DNA of 64,000 nucleotides from Planctomycetota bacterium (GTDB lineage: Bacteria; Planctomycetota; UBA1135): positions 248,001-312,000 of the forward strand of contig JAJFFC010000020.1 of assembly GCA_021776795.1 (NCBI GenBank). The letters run 5' to 3'. Position 1 is the stretch's first letter; each line of letters starts with the position of its first letter. Below are positions 25,504 to 34,475 of the stretch, piece by piece. The notes beneath the pieces were generated by a model. The model searched no databases. It saw only the letters and a program-made list of their open reading frames with translations, and was not told the origin of the DNA. The position numbers were made by a program, and so were the translations under genes.

Positions 25504-28413
25504 ATGTCACGACTAGCCCTCCCCATAGCCCTCCTGCTCTTGCTTGCAGGTGGCCTGCTCTTCATCCTCAATCAGCCGCAATCCGAACAGGATTCAGCCC
25601 AAAACCAGGGCAGTGAATCCACGCAACTGGACCAGGCAGAGGCCATGACCAATACAGATTCCGAGGTGCTGGCTGCCGACCCCTCGGTGCTGGATCAAGT
25701 GCAGCGTGATTCCGAATCGAACAGCATCGTCGATCTTGGCGCTCGCCTCGCTGCGGCGAACAAGGGCCTGTTGAAGGTTCGCGTGGTGGGCCGCAAAGGC
25801 CAAGCGGCAGATGGTGTTGAAGTCAGCCTCCACCGTCATAACCCCAACACAGATTTCGGAGGTTTCGTCGTCTCCGACGGTGGCCCAGCTCAAGAACCTG
25901 AGGCAACGCTTGAGGCTGTCGATGGCTATGCCACTTTTGAAGTGGAGTCCGGCCAGGATTGGCGCTTGCGTTCCCATGGTGGACATTGGGGAGAAGCCAA
26001 CCTCAACGTCAATGCGCTGCATGCCGGAGAAATCGTTGACCTCGGCGCATGGCGCTTAGAGCCCGCCGACCAAATCCTCGGCGTAGTGCGCAACCCACAA
26101 GGGCAGGCCGTCGCCCAGGCCCAAGTGATTCTGACTTCGAGCGGTAGCACCATGTTCGATGGTGGCGGTCGGGTCCAAGCCGAACGTACCGATTCCCAAG
26201 GGCGGTTTGCCTTCGAGGGTGTTGAGGCTGGCCGATACAAAATCGAGGCTCGTGCTACCGGTTATCAGTTCGGTGTTGTCGAACCGATTGCGGCCGCTGG
26301 GCAAAGCCAGGACATTGAGGTCATTGTGCCGCTGCAAGAAGGGCGCACAGTGAAGGGGGTGGTGCTTGATCCCGATAATCAGCCCATTGCCGGCGCAATC
26401 ATTCGACCGCAGCGACGCATGATTGATTTGATGGTCAGCCGAAGGGATCGTGAGGGTCAAGGTGAGTTACCCCCAGGTGCCGTAGAGAGTGACGCCAGCG
26501 GCCGCTTCGTCATGAGCGGATTGAGCGAAGGGTTGGCGAATCTACGGGTCAGCGCCGCTGGCTTTGCGGCGACTTCGCTTGTGGAGCAAGCCGGAGGTGG
26601 TGAGTTGGTGGCACGCTTGCGCCCAACTTTGATTGTGGCAGGCGTCTTGCTTCTTGCAGATGGAAGTCCGGCGGCAAATCAGGAACTTAGCTTGGCCGCG
26701 GTCGATGAGGAATTCGACGAAATCCTCATGCCAGGCCGGCAAATGGGCGTGACCACCAATGAGCGTGGGGAGTTCCGCTTCGTTGATTTGGCTCCAGGAG
26801 ACTATACGCCCCAAGCTTCCCACCCTGGGGGAGAACTGCGCATGGAGCCACAACCATTCGTCGTCAGTCAAGAAGACCTGCAATGGCAAATGGAAGCTGC
26901 CGAGCATCTTCTCGTGCGCGTGATGCATGAGGGCAAGCCGGTTGCCGGAGCCAGCGTGCGCGTCTCAGCTGTGGGCTTTGATGGCCCAGAGAACATTGTC
27001 ATCGAGGAAAACTTTGATGACGGAGAGGGTGGCGGAACCCATCGCATGATGGGTGGTCGTGCCCCGACTTTCGCGACCGCAGATGCCTTTGGCTATGCCT
27101 TGTTGCCTGGGGTGGCTCCCGGGAGCTATGAGATTCGCGTCCATGCCAGTGGCTTTGCCACTCAGGTCAAGCAACTGGAGCGCCGCGAGGGTGCGCAAGA
27201 GCTGGAACTGTCGTTGCAGAAGGCAAGTCGATTGCACGTATTGGTGCAAGATTCCATGGGTGAAGTGGTCTCCGGCGTCGAAGTCGTGCTTCGTCCCTTA
27301 GAGGCCCAAGAGGGCACGCCAGAAGCCAAGTTGTTGGAGAAAACCAGCGATGCCGCCGGTCGTGCGGTATGGACCGATTTGGCAAGTGGGCGTTACGAGT
27401 TGTCTTATCGCGCAGGCGATATGACTGGCGGCATGACCTTCAGCGTCATCGGCATGGACACGCCGGAGCCGAACGGGCATGTGGTGTCGGTGGTGGAGGT
27501 CCAAGCCGAAACCCCGCAAGAGGTCACGGTGACGGTCGATGCCTTGGCTACTGTCGAGGTCTTGGCCTTGCGCCATGGTCAGCCGGCTCCTGGCGTGGAA
27601 GTTTGGCTCAAAGAAGAGCTGGAAGACGACGCCTTCGTTTTCGGCGCCAAGCAATCGCGCCACCAATGGACTGATGAACAGGGGCGCGTGCGCATAGCGC
27701 CCGTCTCTGCTGGGAATTGGATCCTGGTCGCACGAGCCAGCGCCGATGCCGTCAAAGTGGAACAAAGCCTGACGCTTCAGCCGGGCCATCAGCAAAGTGA
27801 AATTGAAGTATCAGGTGCCACTTTATCGGGAGTGCTCATGAGCGCCAACGGCCCCGTCGTTGGGGCAAAAGTTTCCTTGCAGAAGGTCGAGCAAGGCGAG
27901 GAAGACCAGCCTCGGTCACGCGCCATTTCGATTGTGGTGATGGACAACGGCGATGGCGGAGCCATGGAAATGGGCATGGACGATGGCGCTCTGGCTCGCG
28001 CTGTTAGCGCAGCAGATGGCAGTTTTGTTTTGCGTGATCTACCTGCCGGTTCGTGGCAAATCGAAGTCCGCGCCAAAGGCTTTGCCAAGTGGACTTCGGA
28101 ACCGATTGCGGTAAACCAGCATCAAGATCAGAACCTCGGCGTGCGTCAGCTGGTCGCGGAATGCGCGATCGGTGGCATCGATGACTCCTTTGATACCGAG
28201 GCAACCGGGCCAGGTCGCTTCTCTGGCGTTTCCATCATTGAACTCGAAGACGAGCAGGGTGGTAACCAAGGCATTGCCATGCCGCAAAGCGATGGCAGCT
28301 ATCGGTTTGGTGGGCTTGCCCCTGGCAAGTACCGGGTGACTCGCGGAGCTTACCGCTCCGAGCTTCTGGATTTGTCGCCGGGGCAGCAATTGACCCACGA
28401 CCTGCCGAAGTAG
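25504..28413 (+). CDS. Large membrane-anchored protein with repeated carboxypeptidase-regulatory-like domains
   Basis: 969 residues from ATG 25504. An N-terminal hydrophobic helix (LALPIALLLLLAGGLLFIL) is a signal or anchor. At least seven repeats follow with the pattern V.G.V.D..G.P..GA.V.......T.TD..G.F.F..L..G.Y.L.A...G (examples around residues 190-290, 300-370, 420-470, 580-630, 770-850). These Ig-like CarboxypepD_reg folds mediate adhesion or structural roles; no catalytic domain is visible. An ATG at 25453 in the same frame would add a non-signal extension, so I prefer the later start. Confidence 0.8.
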   Translation: MSRLALPIALLLLLAGGLLFILNQPQSEQDSAQNQGSESTQLDQAEAMTNTDSEVLAADPSVLDQVQRDSESNSIVDLGARLAAANKGLLKVRVVGRKGQAADGVEVSLHRHNPNTDFGGFVVSDGGPAQEPEATLEAVDGYATFEVESGQDWRLRSHGGHWGEANLNVNALHAGEIVDLGAWRLEPADQILGVVRNPQGQAVAQAQVILTSSGSTMFDGGGRVQAERTDSQGRFAFEGVEAGRYKIEARATGYQFGVVEPIAAAGQSQDIEVIVPLQEGRTVKGVVLDPDNQPIAGAIIRPQRRMIDLMVSRRDREGQGELPPGAVESDASGRFVMSGLSEGLANLRVSAAGFAATSLVEQAGGGELVARLRPTLIVAGVLLLADGSPAANQELSLAAVDEEFDEILMPGRQMGVTTNERGEFRFVDLAPGDYTPQASHPGGELRMEPQPFVVSQEDLQWQMEAAEHLLVRVMHEGKPVAGASVRVSAVGFDGPENIVIEENFDDGEGGGTHRMMGGRAPTFATADAFGYALLPGVAPGSYEIRVHASGFATQVKQLERREGAQELELSLQKASRLHVLVQDSMGEVVSGVEVVLRPLEAQEGTPEAKLLEKTSDAAGRAVWTDLASGRYELSYRAGDMTGGMTFSVIGMDTPEPNGHVVSVVEVQAETPQEVTVTVDALATVEVLALRHGQPAPGVEVWLKEELEDDAFVFGAKQSRHQWTDEQGRVRIAPVSAGNWILVARASADAVKVEQSLTLQPGHQQSEIEVSGATLSGVLMSANGPVVGAKVSLQKVEQGEEDQPRSRAISIVVMDNGDGGAMEMGMDDGALARAVSAADGSFVLRDLPAGSWQIEVRAKGFAKWTSEPIAVNQHQDQNLGVRQLVAECAIGGIDDSFDTEATGPGRFSGVSIIELEDEQGGNQGIAMPQSDGSYRFGGLAPGKYRVTRGAYRSELLDLSPGQQLTHDLPK

Positions 28414-28416
28414 CAT
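28411..28416 (+). promoter_or_regulatory. Candidate -10 element TAGCAT before ruvC
   Basis: TAGCAT begins in the stop codon of the upstream gene and ends six bases before ATG 28423. GAAGG in the spacer could instead be a very close Shine-Dalgarno sequence, so this instance is weaker than the others. Confidence 0.3.
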
Positions 28417-28422
28417 GAAGGC

Positions 28423-29001
28423 ATGACCTCGGTGCGGGTTCTTGGTGTCGACCCCGGCACCCAGCTGGCAGGGTGGGCGGTTTTAGAACGCCTTCCCGAC
28501 GGCCGCCTGCGTTATTGCGCTTCTGGTCTGTGCCGTTTGGGGCGGGCACCGAAACCGATTGCCGAGCGCCTGCAAGGGCTCCATCAGGAGCTCAGCGCGC
28601 AAATCTCCGCATGGCAACCGCAGGCGCTGGCACTGGAGGGGGCTTTCTTTGGATTAAATGCGCGCTCCGCACTGCGTTTGGGCGAAGCCCGTGGGGTGGT
28701 ATTGCTGGCCGCCTCACAGGCGGATTGCCCGGTCCAGGAGCTGGCTCCTGCAACGGTCAAAGCTCGCGTGGCGGGGGCGGGGCAAGCGACGAAAGACCAA
28801 GTAGAAAGTTTGCTGCGGATGCACCTGGTGGATGCCCCAGAGAGCTTGGCCAGTGCCGACGAGGCCGATGCCGTCGCCATTGCCTTATGCCTCCTTCTGG
28901 ACCCTGGCTTTGCAAATGCGTCCTCCTTGGAAAGCCCGGTAAAAGGGCCCTCAGGGCGCCGTTCCTCGGCTACACTGCCCCCTGGGACTTCCTTTCAATA
29001 G
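28423..29001 (+). CDS. ruvC: Crossover junction endodeoxyribonuclease RuvC
   Basis: 192 residues. Catalytic acidic residues align with E. coli D7, E66, D138 and D141: D10 (VLGVDPGT), E72 (ALEGAFF), D146 and D149 (ADEADAVAIA). It resolves Holliday junctions after RuvAB branch migration. About 25 extra residues at the C-terminus (SPVKGPSGRRSS) are not part of the fold. ruvA and ruvB are not adjacent, so the usual ruvCAB operon is broken up here. Confidence 0.93.
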   Translation: MTSVRVLGVDPGTQLAGWAVLERLPDGRLRYCASGLCRLGRAPKPIAERLQGLHQELSAQISAWQPQALALEGAFFGLNARSALRLGEARGVVLLAASQADCPVQELAPATVKARVAGAGQATKDQVESLLRMHLVDAPESLASADEADAVAIALCLLLDPGFANASSLESPVKGPSGRRSSATLPPGTSFQ

Positions 29002-29015
29002 AAGTCCGCATTCCT

Positions 29016-29750
29016 ATGAACCCTGCCGAGGAACCCTCCGCGCAGTGTCCTTTTCCACAAGCACTGCGTGAGCAACCCGAGGTCCTCGAACCAGGGATGC
29101 AGTGGGTCGCGATGGCCCCCCATGTGCCTTGGGAGCGGTTACCGCTGGTCGGCATCGCGGTCGACGCCTTGGGCCGCCCGATGCTGGTCCTGCAGGCCGA
29201 GAGTTTGAAGAAGGCACAGTTCGTCGCCTTGCTCGATGCGGTCGCGACCGTGCGTCGAGAGGGTCCTCCCTTGGCGGGCACCTTCTTGCGCGCGCATGAA
29301 TTGCGGGTCACGATTTTGAGCCGCAGTCCGCGGAAATCGATGCGCCGGCGCTTGCAGGTATTGGCGCAGGCCTTTCCCTTGGCCTGGTGGCAGTGGGAGG
29401 AGCAGAAAGACACGCTCATTCCTCTGCGGTTATTGCCCACCGAGAATCATGAGCATTGGTCAAGGGCTTTGCCAGCTACCATTGCAGGTGCATTGCAGCG
29501 ACTGTTGCAGGGCGCCGGCCGCCTGCGTCCACCGATTGAGTTGATTGATGCTGGAGGCACGCTGCTGTTGCGCCATCTTGGCTTACCGATTTTGGCCTTA
29601 TTCCGTGAGGGAGACCACGTTTTGGCTTTGGCACAGGGCGAGGGCCAGGAAGTGCGCCGCATTGAGGAACCCTTTGTTGTGGACCATTTGCTCGACGAAC
29701 TATTGAGTCGTTTATTGGCTCAAGAAGAAAGAGTGCCGCAAGCGGTGTGA
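29016..29750 (+). CDS. Conserved-looking hypothetical protein
   Basis: 244 residues from ATG 29016, 14 bases after ruvC. No signal peptide or membrane segment; mixed alpha/beta appearance with an Arg-rich stretch in the middle (SRSPRKSMRRRLQVLAQ) and a leucine-rich C-terminus (FVVDHLLDELLSRLLAQEE). I do not recognise a family. Codon use matches its neighbours, and it sits in a run of cotranscribed-looking genes between ruvC and comEA-like. Confidence 0.65.
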   Translation: MNPAEEPSAQCPFPQALREQPEVLEPGMQWVAMAPHVPWERLPLVGIAVDALGRPMLVLQAESLKKAQFVALLDAVATVRREGPPLAGTFLRAHELRVTILSRSPRKSMRRRLQVLAQAFPLAWWQWEEQKDTLIPLRLLPTENHEHWSRALPATIAGALQRLLQGAGRLRPPIELIDAGGTLLLRHLGLPILALFREGDHVLALAQGEGQEVRRIEEPFVVDHLLDELLSRLLAQEERVPQAV

Positions 29751-29765
29751 ACACGTCGGCAAGGC

Positions 29766-30110
29766 ATGAAGCCTTACCGTGAACTCTTTTGGCCGATGTT
29801 GTTGGCTGGCCTATGTGCGGCCGTTGCCGTGCGGGATTTGGCCCATCCTCCGCAAGAGCCACAACTCGCCTTCCAGGAATGGCAAAAACCTGGTGGCGGT
29901 CCGCAAAGCTATGTTCCAGATTTGAATCGAGGAACGGCCGTGGAGTTGAGCTGGTTGCCCGGAGTTGGCACAGGTCGAGCCCAAGCCATATTGGAGCACC
30001 GCGCTTCCTTAGAAGTGCCATTGACTCCCGAGCGCTTGGCCCTGCTACCCGACATCGGCGCTGTCACTGCGGCCCAAGTGGAGCGTTGGTACCGCATGCA
30101 TGCCCCTTAG
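29766..30110 (+). CDS. ComEA-like helix-hairpin-helix protein
   Basis: 114 residues. An N-terminal hydrophobic segment (FWPMLLAGLCAAVAV) is a signal or anchor. DLNRGTAVELSWLPGVGTGRAQAILEHR is the first helix-hairpin-helix, and LALLPDIGAVTAAQVERW a second. ComEA-type proteins bind double-stranded DNA at the cell surface during uptake. AAGG before ATG 29766 acts as ribosome binding site. Other competence genes are not in the window. Confidence 0.8.
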   Translation: MKPYRELFWPMLLAGLCAAVAVRDLAHPPQEPQLAFQEWQKPGGGPQSYVPDLNRGTAVELSWLPGVGTGRAQAILEHRASLEVPLTPERLALLPDIGAVTAAQVERWYRMHAP

Positions 30111-30127
30111 CCCTGTCCTGCGCGATA

Positions 30128-30133
30128 GTAGAA
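30128..30133 (+). promoter_or_regulatory. Candidate leaderless -10 element TAGAAT before nadC
   Basis: TAGAAT ends seven bases before GTG 30141, with no Shine-Dalgarno sequence between. It supports the GTG start. Confidence 0.45.
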
Positions 30134-30140
30134 TGGTTCG

Positions 30141-30998
30141 GTGAACCAGGTCGAGAATCGCCTCGAAACCGCGGCAGAAACCGTGTCGCGTGCCCTTGCG
30201 GAAGACTTCGCCCAGGAAGATGCGAGCTCCCTGGCGGTCGTCCCTGCCGATGCCCAAGCCAAAGCGGTGGTCCTCGCTCGTGCCTCGGGAGTGCTCGCAG
30301 GTCGAGCCTATGCCGAGGAAACCCTGCACCAGTGCCACCCAGGCATTCGCCAAGTTTGGTCTGCACAAGACGGTGATCGCGTTCAACCTGGCCAGGAAGT
30401 TCTTCGCTGTGAGGGGCCTGCCCGTGCCTTACTTGCTGCCGAGCGCACCCTACTCAATTTCTTGCAGCAATTGAGCGGCGTCGCCACCGCCACCGCTGAA
30501 GCGGTAGCCCGCGCAGGGTCTTTGGCTTTATTAGATACGCGCAAAACCACGCCAGGATTACGAGACGCGCAAAAGGCCGCGGTGGTTGCCGGCGGGGGAG
30601 TCAACCATCGCCGTGATTTAGCAGATCAACTTTTGCTCAAAGAGAATCATTTTGCGCTTTCAGGTCTTTCCTATGCGCAAACGGTGGCCAAGGCGCGGAA
30701 AGCTTGTGGGGAAAAAATCCTCGGCACGGAAGCGCAAACCATCGAAGAAGCACGGCACGCCTTAGGCGCCGGAGCAAACTACGTTTTACTGGACAACTTC
30801 TCCTCGGAAAAACTTCCACAGGTGGTGCATTCCTTACGCGAGGAATTTCCACAAGCCATTTTGGAAGCCAGCGGCGGCATCACTTGGGAAACTCTTCCGG
30901 CCTTCGCGGCAAGCGGCGTCGATCGAGTCTCTATGGGAGCGTTGACTCATTCGGTGACTGCTTTGGACCTGTCTTTGCTGCTGGAACCCACAGCATGA
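30141..30998 (+). CDS. nadC: Nicotinate-nucleotide pyrophosphorylase (carboxylating)
   Basis: 285 residues from GTG 30141. Quinolinate phosphoribosyltransferase signatures: ERTLLNFLQQLSGVATAT, LLDTRKTTPGLR, VNHRRDLADQLLLKENH and C-terminal ASGGITWETL with GVDRVSMGALTHS. It converts quinolinate and PRPP to nicotinate mononucleotide in NAD synthesis. nadA and nadB are not adjacent. The stop overlaps the next gene (ATGA). Confidence 0.93.
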   Translation: MNQVENRLETAAETVSRALAEDFAQEDASSLAVVPADAQAKAVVLARASGVLAGRAYAEETLHQCHPGIRQVWSAQDGDRVQPGQEVLRCEGPARALLAAERTLLNFLQQLSGVATATAEAVARAGSLALLDTRKTTPGLRDAQKAAVVAGGGVNHRRDLADQLLLKENHFALSGLSYAQTVAKARKACGEKILGTEAQTIEEARHALGAGANYVLLDNFSSEKLPQVVHSLREEFPQAILEASGGITWETLPAFAASGVDRVSMGALTHSVTALDLSLLLEPTA

Positions 30999-31507
30999 AC
31001 CCGCTGAATGCGCCCATCCGTTATCGCCAAGTCTTGGCTTGGCCAAAGCCGTGGCGCATCGCCATGTGTGTTTTTGTATTGCTGATGGTTGCCGTATTGG
31101 GTGGAATTGGCGGGAGTGGACAACAAGTCGGAGTTAGCCAGCTACGTGGCTACCTCAGCAACCTAGCTCACCAGCCTTTGTATGCCGCTGTCGGTTTGAG
31201 TTTTCTGCTTGCTCTTGGTAAGCCAGCACGGTGGCGCCATTGGCCCATGTTGTCCCTTTTTGTTTTGTCCGTCGGCCTGGCAGACGAATGGCACCAAAGT
31301 ACCGTGCCCTTCCGCGATGCGTCCTATTGGGACCTCCTCTCCGATCTCCTGGGCATCACCATCGGCCTGATTTTGGCTATCGCCAGCGACCGAGACCCGC
31401 CCTTGCGTACACGTTTAGGCCTGGTGCTTTTTCTGGTCTCCATCGGGCTTGCTTGGAACTGCCTTCCCTCTTTCGCCCCGCCTTGGGAACTGCCCTTCGC
31501 CAAGTAA
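30995..31507 (+). CDS. VanZ-like membrane protein
   Basis: 170 residues from ATG 30995, coupled to nadC by ATGA. Four predicted helices ([59 protein letters not shown]) with the VanZ-type [28 protein letters not shown] motif. VanZ in enterococci gives teicoplanin resistance by an unknown mechanism; here a general envelope role is all that can be said. Confidence 0.8.
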   Translation: MNPLNAPIRYRQVLAWPKPWRIAMCVFVLLMVAVLGGIGGSGQQVGVSQLRGYLSNLAHQPLYAAVGLSFLLALGKPARWRHWPMLSLFVLSVGLADEWHQSTVPFRDASYWDLLSDLLGITIGLILAIASDRDPPLRTRLGLVLFLVSIGLAWNCLPSFAPPWELPFAK

Positions 31508-31544
31508 GCTCTTGGCTTCTTGGTTGTTCAACCCTCCCTGCCAC

Positions 31545-32987
31545 ATGTCTTCTGATCCGCACGCCACCTACTCCTCGCCGTTGGCCACTCGCTACGCCAG
31601 TGCTGCCATGCAAGAAGCGTTTTCCGCGCGCCACCGCGCCCTAGTCTGGCGTGATTTGTGGATTGGCTTGGCCACCTGCGAGCGCGAGTTGGGCTTAGAC
31701 ATTCGCGAGGAACAAATCGAAGAACTCAAGGCCGCCCGCGAAGACATCGACTTTGACCGCGTCGCGGAACTCGAGCGCGAGCTTCGCCACGATGTCATGG
31801 CGCATGTCCACGCCTATGGAGAAAAAGCGCCTGGCGCTAAGGGCATCATCCACTTGGGCGCCACGAGTTGCTTTGTGGCCGATGGCGCCGACCTAGTGTG
31901 CATGCAACATGGTTTGCGCATCTTGCGCGCGCGCTTAGTCGGTGTGATGCGCGCCCTGCGTTCCTTTGCTCACGAACAGGCCGATTTGCCCGTTCTCGGG
32001 TTCACTCACTTCCAGCCGGCTCAGCCAACCACCTTAGGTAAGCGTGCCACACTTTGGCTGCAAGACTTCTTGCTCGACCTGGAAGAGCTCGAGCATGTCT
32101 TGGCTCGTCTTCCCTTCCGCGGGGTTAAGGGAACCACGGGGACCCAAGCGAGCTTCTTGCAGTTGTTCGACGGCGATCACGACAAGGTGCGGGAACTCGA
32201 CCGCCGCCTGACCGAACGCATGGGCTTTCCTGCCTCCGTTGCGGTCTGCGGTCAAACCTATCCGCGCAAATGGGATGGCATCGTCTTGCATGCCGTGGCC
32301 GGGATTGCTGCCTCCGCGGCGAAATTCGCCGTAGATCTGCGCCTGATGGCGCACCGCCGCGAACTCGAAGAACCCTTTGGCAAGAGTCAGATTGGTTCTT
32401 CGGCCATGCCGTACAAACGCAACCCGATGCGTTCGGAACGCATCGGCGCGCTCTCGCGCTACCTGCTGCACTTGGTGCCCAATGCCCTAGATACGGCGGC
32501 AAACCAGTGGATGGAGCGCACCCTAGATGACTCCGCGAACCGCCGGATTGCCATTCCCGAGTCCTTCCTCGCTGCCGACGCTCTCCTGCTCCTGGTGCAA
32601 GATGTGGTTTCCGGTTTGGTGCCCTACCCCAAGGTGATTGCGCGTCAACTCAACGCCGAGCTTCCCTTCATGGCCACGGAATCTATCCTTATGGCCGCCG
32701 TCCAAGCCGGCGGCGATCGGCAAGACCTGCATGAACGCATTCGTGTGCACAGCCACGAAGCGGCCTATCGCCTCAAGGCTGGGGATGGCGAGAATGATTT
32801 GCTTGAGCGCATCGAGGGTGATCCGGCCTTCGCTGCCATCAAAGGGCAACTCCCAGAGCTCGTCGATGCGCGCCGCTTTGTCGGTCGCGCCCCCGAGCAA
32901 GTGCGCGAATTTCTTCATGAAATAGTCGACCCCCTGCTGCAAGAGCGGCAAGGGGTCGAGGTGCCCGCAGGGGGCATTCAGGTTTAG
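31545..32987 (+). CDS. purB: Adenylosuccinate lyase
   Basis: 480 residues from ATG 31545. Fumarase/aspartase superfamily signatures: [36 protein letters not shown], the [15 protein letters not shown] loop and [12 protein letters not shown]. Length and sequence resemble the longer eukaryote-like form rather than the ~430-residue Bacillus form. It acts twice in purine synthesis (SAICAR and adenylosuccinate cleavage). A start further upstream would lie inside the VanZ gene. Confidence 0.92.
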   Translation: MSSDPHATYSSPLATRYASAAMQEAFSARHRALVWRDLWIGLATCERELGLDIREEQIEELKAAREDIDFDRVAELERELRHDVMAHVHAYGEKAPGAKGIIHLGATSCFVADGADLVCMQHGLRILRARLVGVMRALRSFAHEQADLPVLGFTHFQPAQPTTLGKRATLWLQDFLLDLEELEHVLARLPFRGVKGTTGTQASFLQLFDGDHDKVRELDRRLTERMGFPASVAVCGQTYPRKWDGIVLHAVAGIAASAAKFAVDLRLMAHRRELEEPFGKSQIGSSAMPYKRNPMRSERIGALSRYLLHLVPNALDTAANQWMERTLDDSANRRIAIPESFLAADALLLLVQDVVSGLVPYPKVIARQLNAELPFMATESILMAAVQAGGDRQDLHERIRVHSHEAAYRLKAGDGENDLLERIEGDPAFAAIKGQLPELVDARRFVGRAPEQVREFLHEIVDPLLQERQGVEVPAGGIQV

Positions 32988-32996
32988 GCGGAGAGC

Positions 32997-33314
32997 CTAG
33001 TTACCTTCTTCTTCGCAGCAAGCTTCTGCTTTCGCTTCGCCTTCGGCGCAAGCATCTGCTTTCGCTTCGCCTTCGGCGCAGCACTCGCCACCTTCGCACT
33101 CTTCGAGCTCGGCGACCATCATGGATGCGGCAACCGCGCCAGCGGCGCAGTCGGTGCACTCTTCACCAGCGGCACAGGCTTCGCAAGCCATGGCTTCGGC
33201 GCAATCGGTGCACTGCTCGTCGCAGTCGGTGCAATCAGAGCCAGCCATTGGGGCTTGGCAGGAAGCTGCGAACAGCAGGAGAAGGGCAGAGAGGAATTTG
33301 ACCATGGTCTTCAT
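32997..33314 (-). CDS. Small cysteine-rich lipoprotein
   Basis: 105 residues. The lipobox (LFAASC) follows a Leu-rich signal. The mature part carries about 15 cysteines, many as CxxC pairs (CTDC, CTDC, CEAC, CTDC) and CC pairs, and is highly acidic. Near the C-terminus a 10-residue unit is duplicated (CAEGEAKADA-like). Such spacing suggests metal binding or a disulfide-stabilised surface peptide. No family is recognised. ATG 33305 is an alternative start. It lies downstream of the gene at 33429-34376 on the same strand. Confidence 0.72.
   Translation of the reverse strand: MKTMVKFLSALLLLFAASCQAPMAGSDCTDCDEQCTDCAEAMACEACAAGEECTDCAAGAVAASMMVAELEECEGGECCAEGEAKADACAEGEAKAEACCEEEGN
33021..33080 (-). 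repeat. Tandem 30-bp duplication within the cysteine-rich gene
   Basis: 33021-33050 and 33051-33080 are the same 30 bases apart from one mismatch (AGCTTCTG versus AGCATCTG). The unit is in frame and duplicates ten codons, including one Cys. Confidence 0.85.
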
Positions 33315-33428
33315 GTCTTCAGTCGAGATTGAGAGGGGACCTTCGAGTCAGGTCCCAGGATTTAGATTGTACGGGAAAGCGGGTGGCCTCCTCCAGGAAA
33401 CCACCCGCCAACAGGGGCTGACGCTGAT

Positions 33429-34376
33429 TTAGCGTCGCTCCAGGAGTTCGGCGAGCATGGCCTCGATGCGATCGAGCCGCTGTTCGAGGTGATCGACGCG
33501 TTGCGTGACGCCGCCACTATGGCGCATCCCTTGAGGAGGCATGGGCGGAGTGGGGGGCATCGGCACGCGCATCTGGCGCTGCTCTACCCTTTGCGGAGGG
33601 GCAGCGTGGAAGCTCAAGCCGTGATTGGACTGAGCTTGCTGGGCTGGAGCCATGCGGATCTGGGCGCGGCCCTGAGCCATGGGGGCTTGGCCGGAACCTA
33701 GGCGAAGCACTTGGCGCTGACCAACTTGCGGGGCAACTTGGATGCTCTGCATGCTTTGCGAACTCAGCGGGCATCCTTCGCAATCACAACCAAAGTTGAG
33801 GTCGGCTGCGCCGAAGGCCATCGCATGAGGGGCTTCCGTTGTCCATGCCCCAGCGCTTGGGGCGGCCCAAGTGAAGACTTCTTCATTGAACTTCTCGCAT
33901 TCGCTGGCCTCGCAATCCTCTGATTCAGGGGCTTGCTCGCTGAGAAAGATCATTTCGTGTTGGCCGGATCCTTGGCCAAGCATGGTATTGAGTTCATGGT
34001 GCAAGTCGCCTTCCTGGCCAGTCCATTCCATGATCTCTTCACGGCCATCGCCGAAACGAATCACGATGCGCGCATGGCTCTCGCCATGACCAGGCTCTTG
34101 CCTAGCGAGCTCGGTAAGGATCTCTCGCCGCTCTAGTTCACCGATTTCCGCCTCGAGGGTGGCAAGCTCAAGCGCAAGCATTTCGGTTTCCAGATCTTGC
34201 ACCTCGACGAGTTGTTGCGGGTGCTCTCCATGGGAGTGCTCTGGATGGACTCGGACGCGCACCTTCTGTGGAGCGCTTTCTACACCTTGACGGCGGATGA
34301 TGACCTGAGGCTCTGCCTGCTGCAGAGCGAGGGGGCTGAGCGTCGGGCTCAGCAGAAGAATTGTGGAAAGAATCAT
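33429..34376 (-). CDS. Exported hypothetical protein with coiled-coil ends
   Basis: 315 residues from ATG 34376, where a signal peptide begins (ILSTILLLSPTLSPLALQ). An acidic helical region (DLETEMLALELATLEAEIGELERRE) is followed by a DCEASEC and CDCEGC cysteine cluster, a Met/Gln/Pro-rich low-complexity stretch (about 205-280), and a C-terminal heptad coiled coil (VTQRVDHLEQRLDRIEAMLAELL). No known family. Gene order suggests cotranscription with the cysteine-rich lipoprotein downstream, though 114 bases separate them. Confidence 0.6.
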   Translation of the reverse strand: MILSTILLLSPTLSPLALQQAEPQVIIRRQGVESAPQKVRVRVHPEHSHGEHPQQLVEVQDLETEMLALELATLEAEIGELERREILTELARQEPGHGESHARIVIRFGDGREEIMEWTGQEGDLHHELNTMLGQGSGQHEMIFLSEQAPESEDCEASECEKFNEEVFTWAAPSAGAWTTEAPHAMAFGAADLNFGCDCEGCPLSSQSMQSIQVAPQVGQRQVLRLGSGQAPMAQGRAQIRMAPAQQAQSNHGLSFHAAPPQRVEQRQMRVPMPPTPPMPPQGMRHSGGVTQRVDHLEQRLDRIEAMLAELLERR

Positions 34377-34420
34377 GATGAATGTTGGGCTGGAGGCAAA
34401 TGCCTTACCACCGATACTAT

Positions 34421-34438
34421 CAACGACCTCGGTCGTTG
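34421..34438. promoter_or_regulatory. Perfect palindrome CAACGACC-TC-GGTCGTTG, candidate operator
   Basis: An inverted repeat with 8-bp arms and a 2-bp centre lies near the middle of the 99-base gap between divergent starts at 34376 and 34476. Size and symmetry fit a dimeric repressor site. A minus-strand TAGTAT (34419-34414) next to it may be the -10 of the gene at 34376. Confidence 0.4.
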
Positions 34439-34475
34439 GTTGTTCTTCTGTCAAAAAATACGCGACAATGGCGCC

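Noticed and set aside
33366-33371. TACAAT on the minus strand as promoter of the cysteine-rich lipoprotein
   Set aside because: No acceptable -35 lies 16-18 bases upstream and the spacing to the start is long; too weak to list as a feature.
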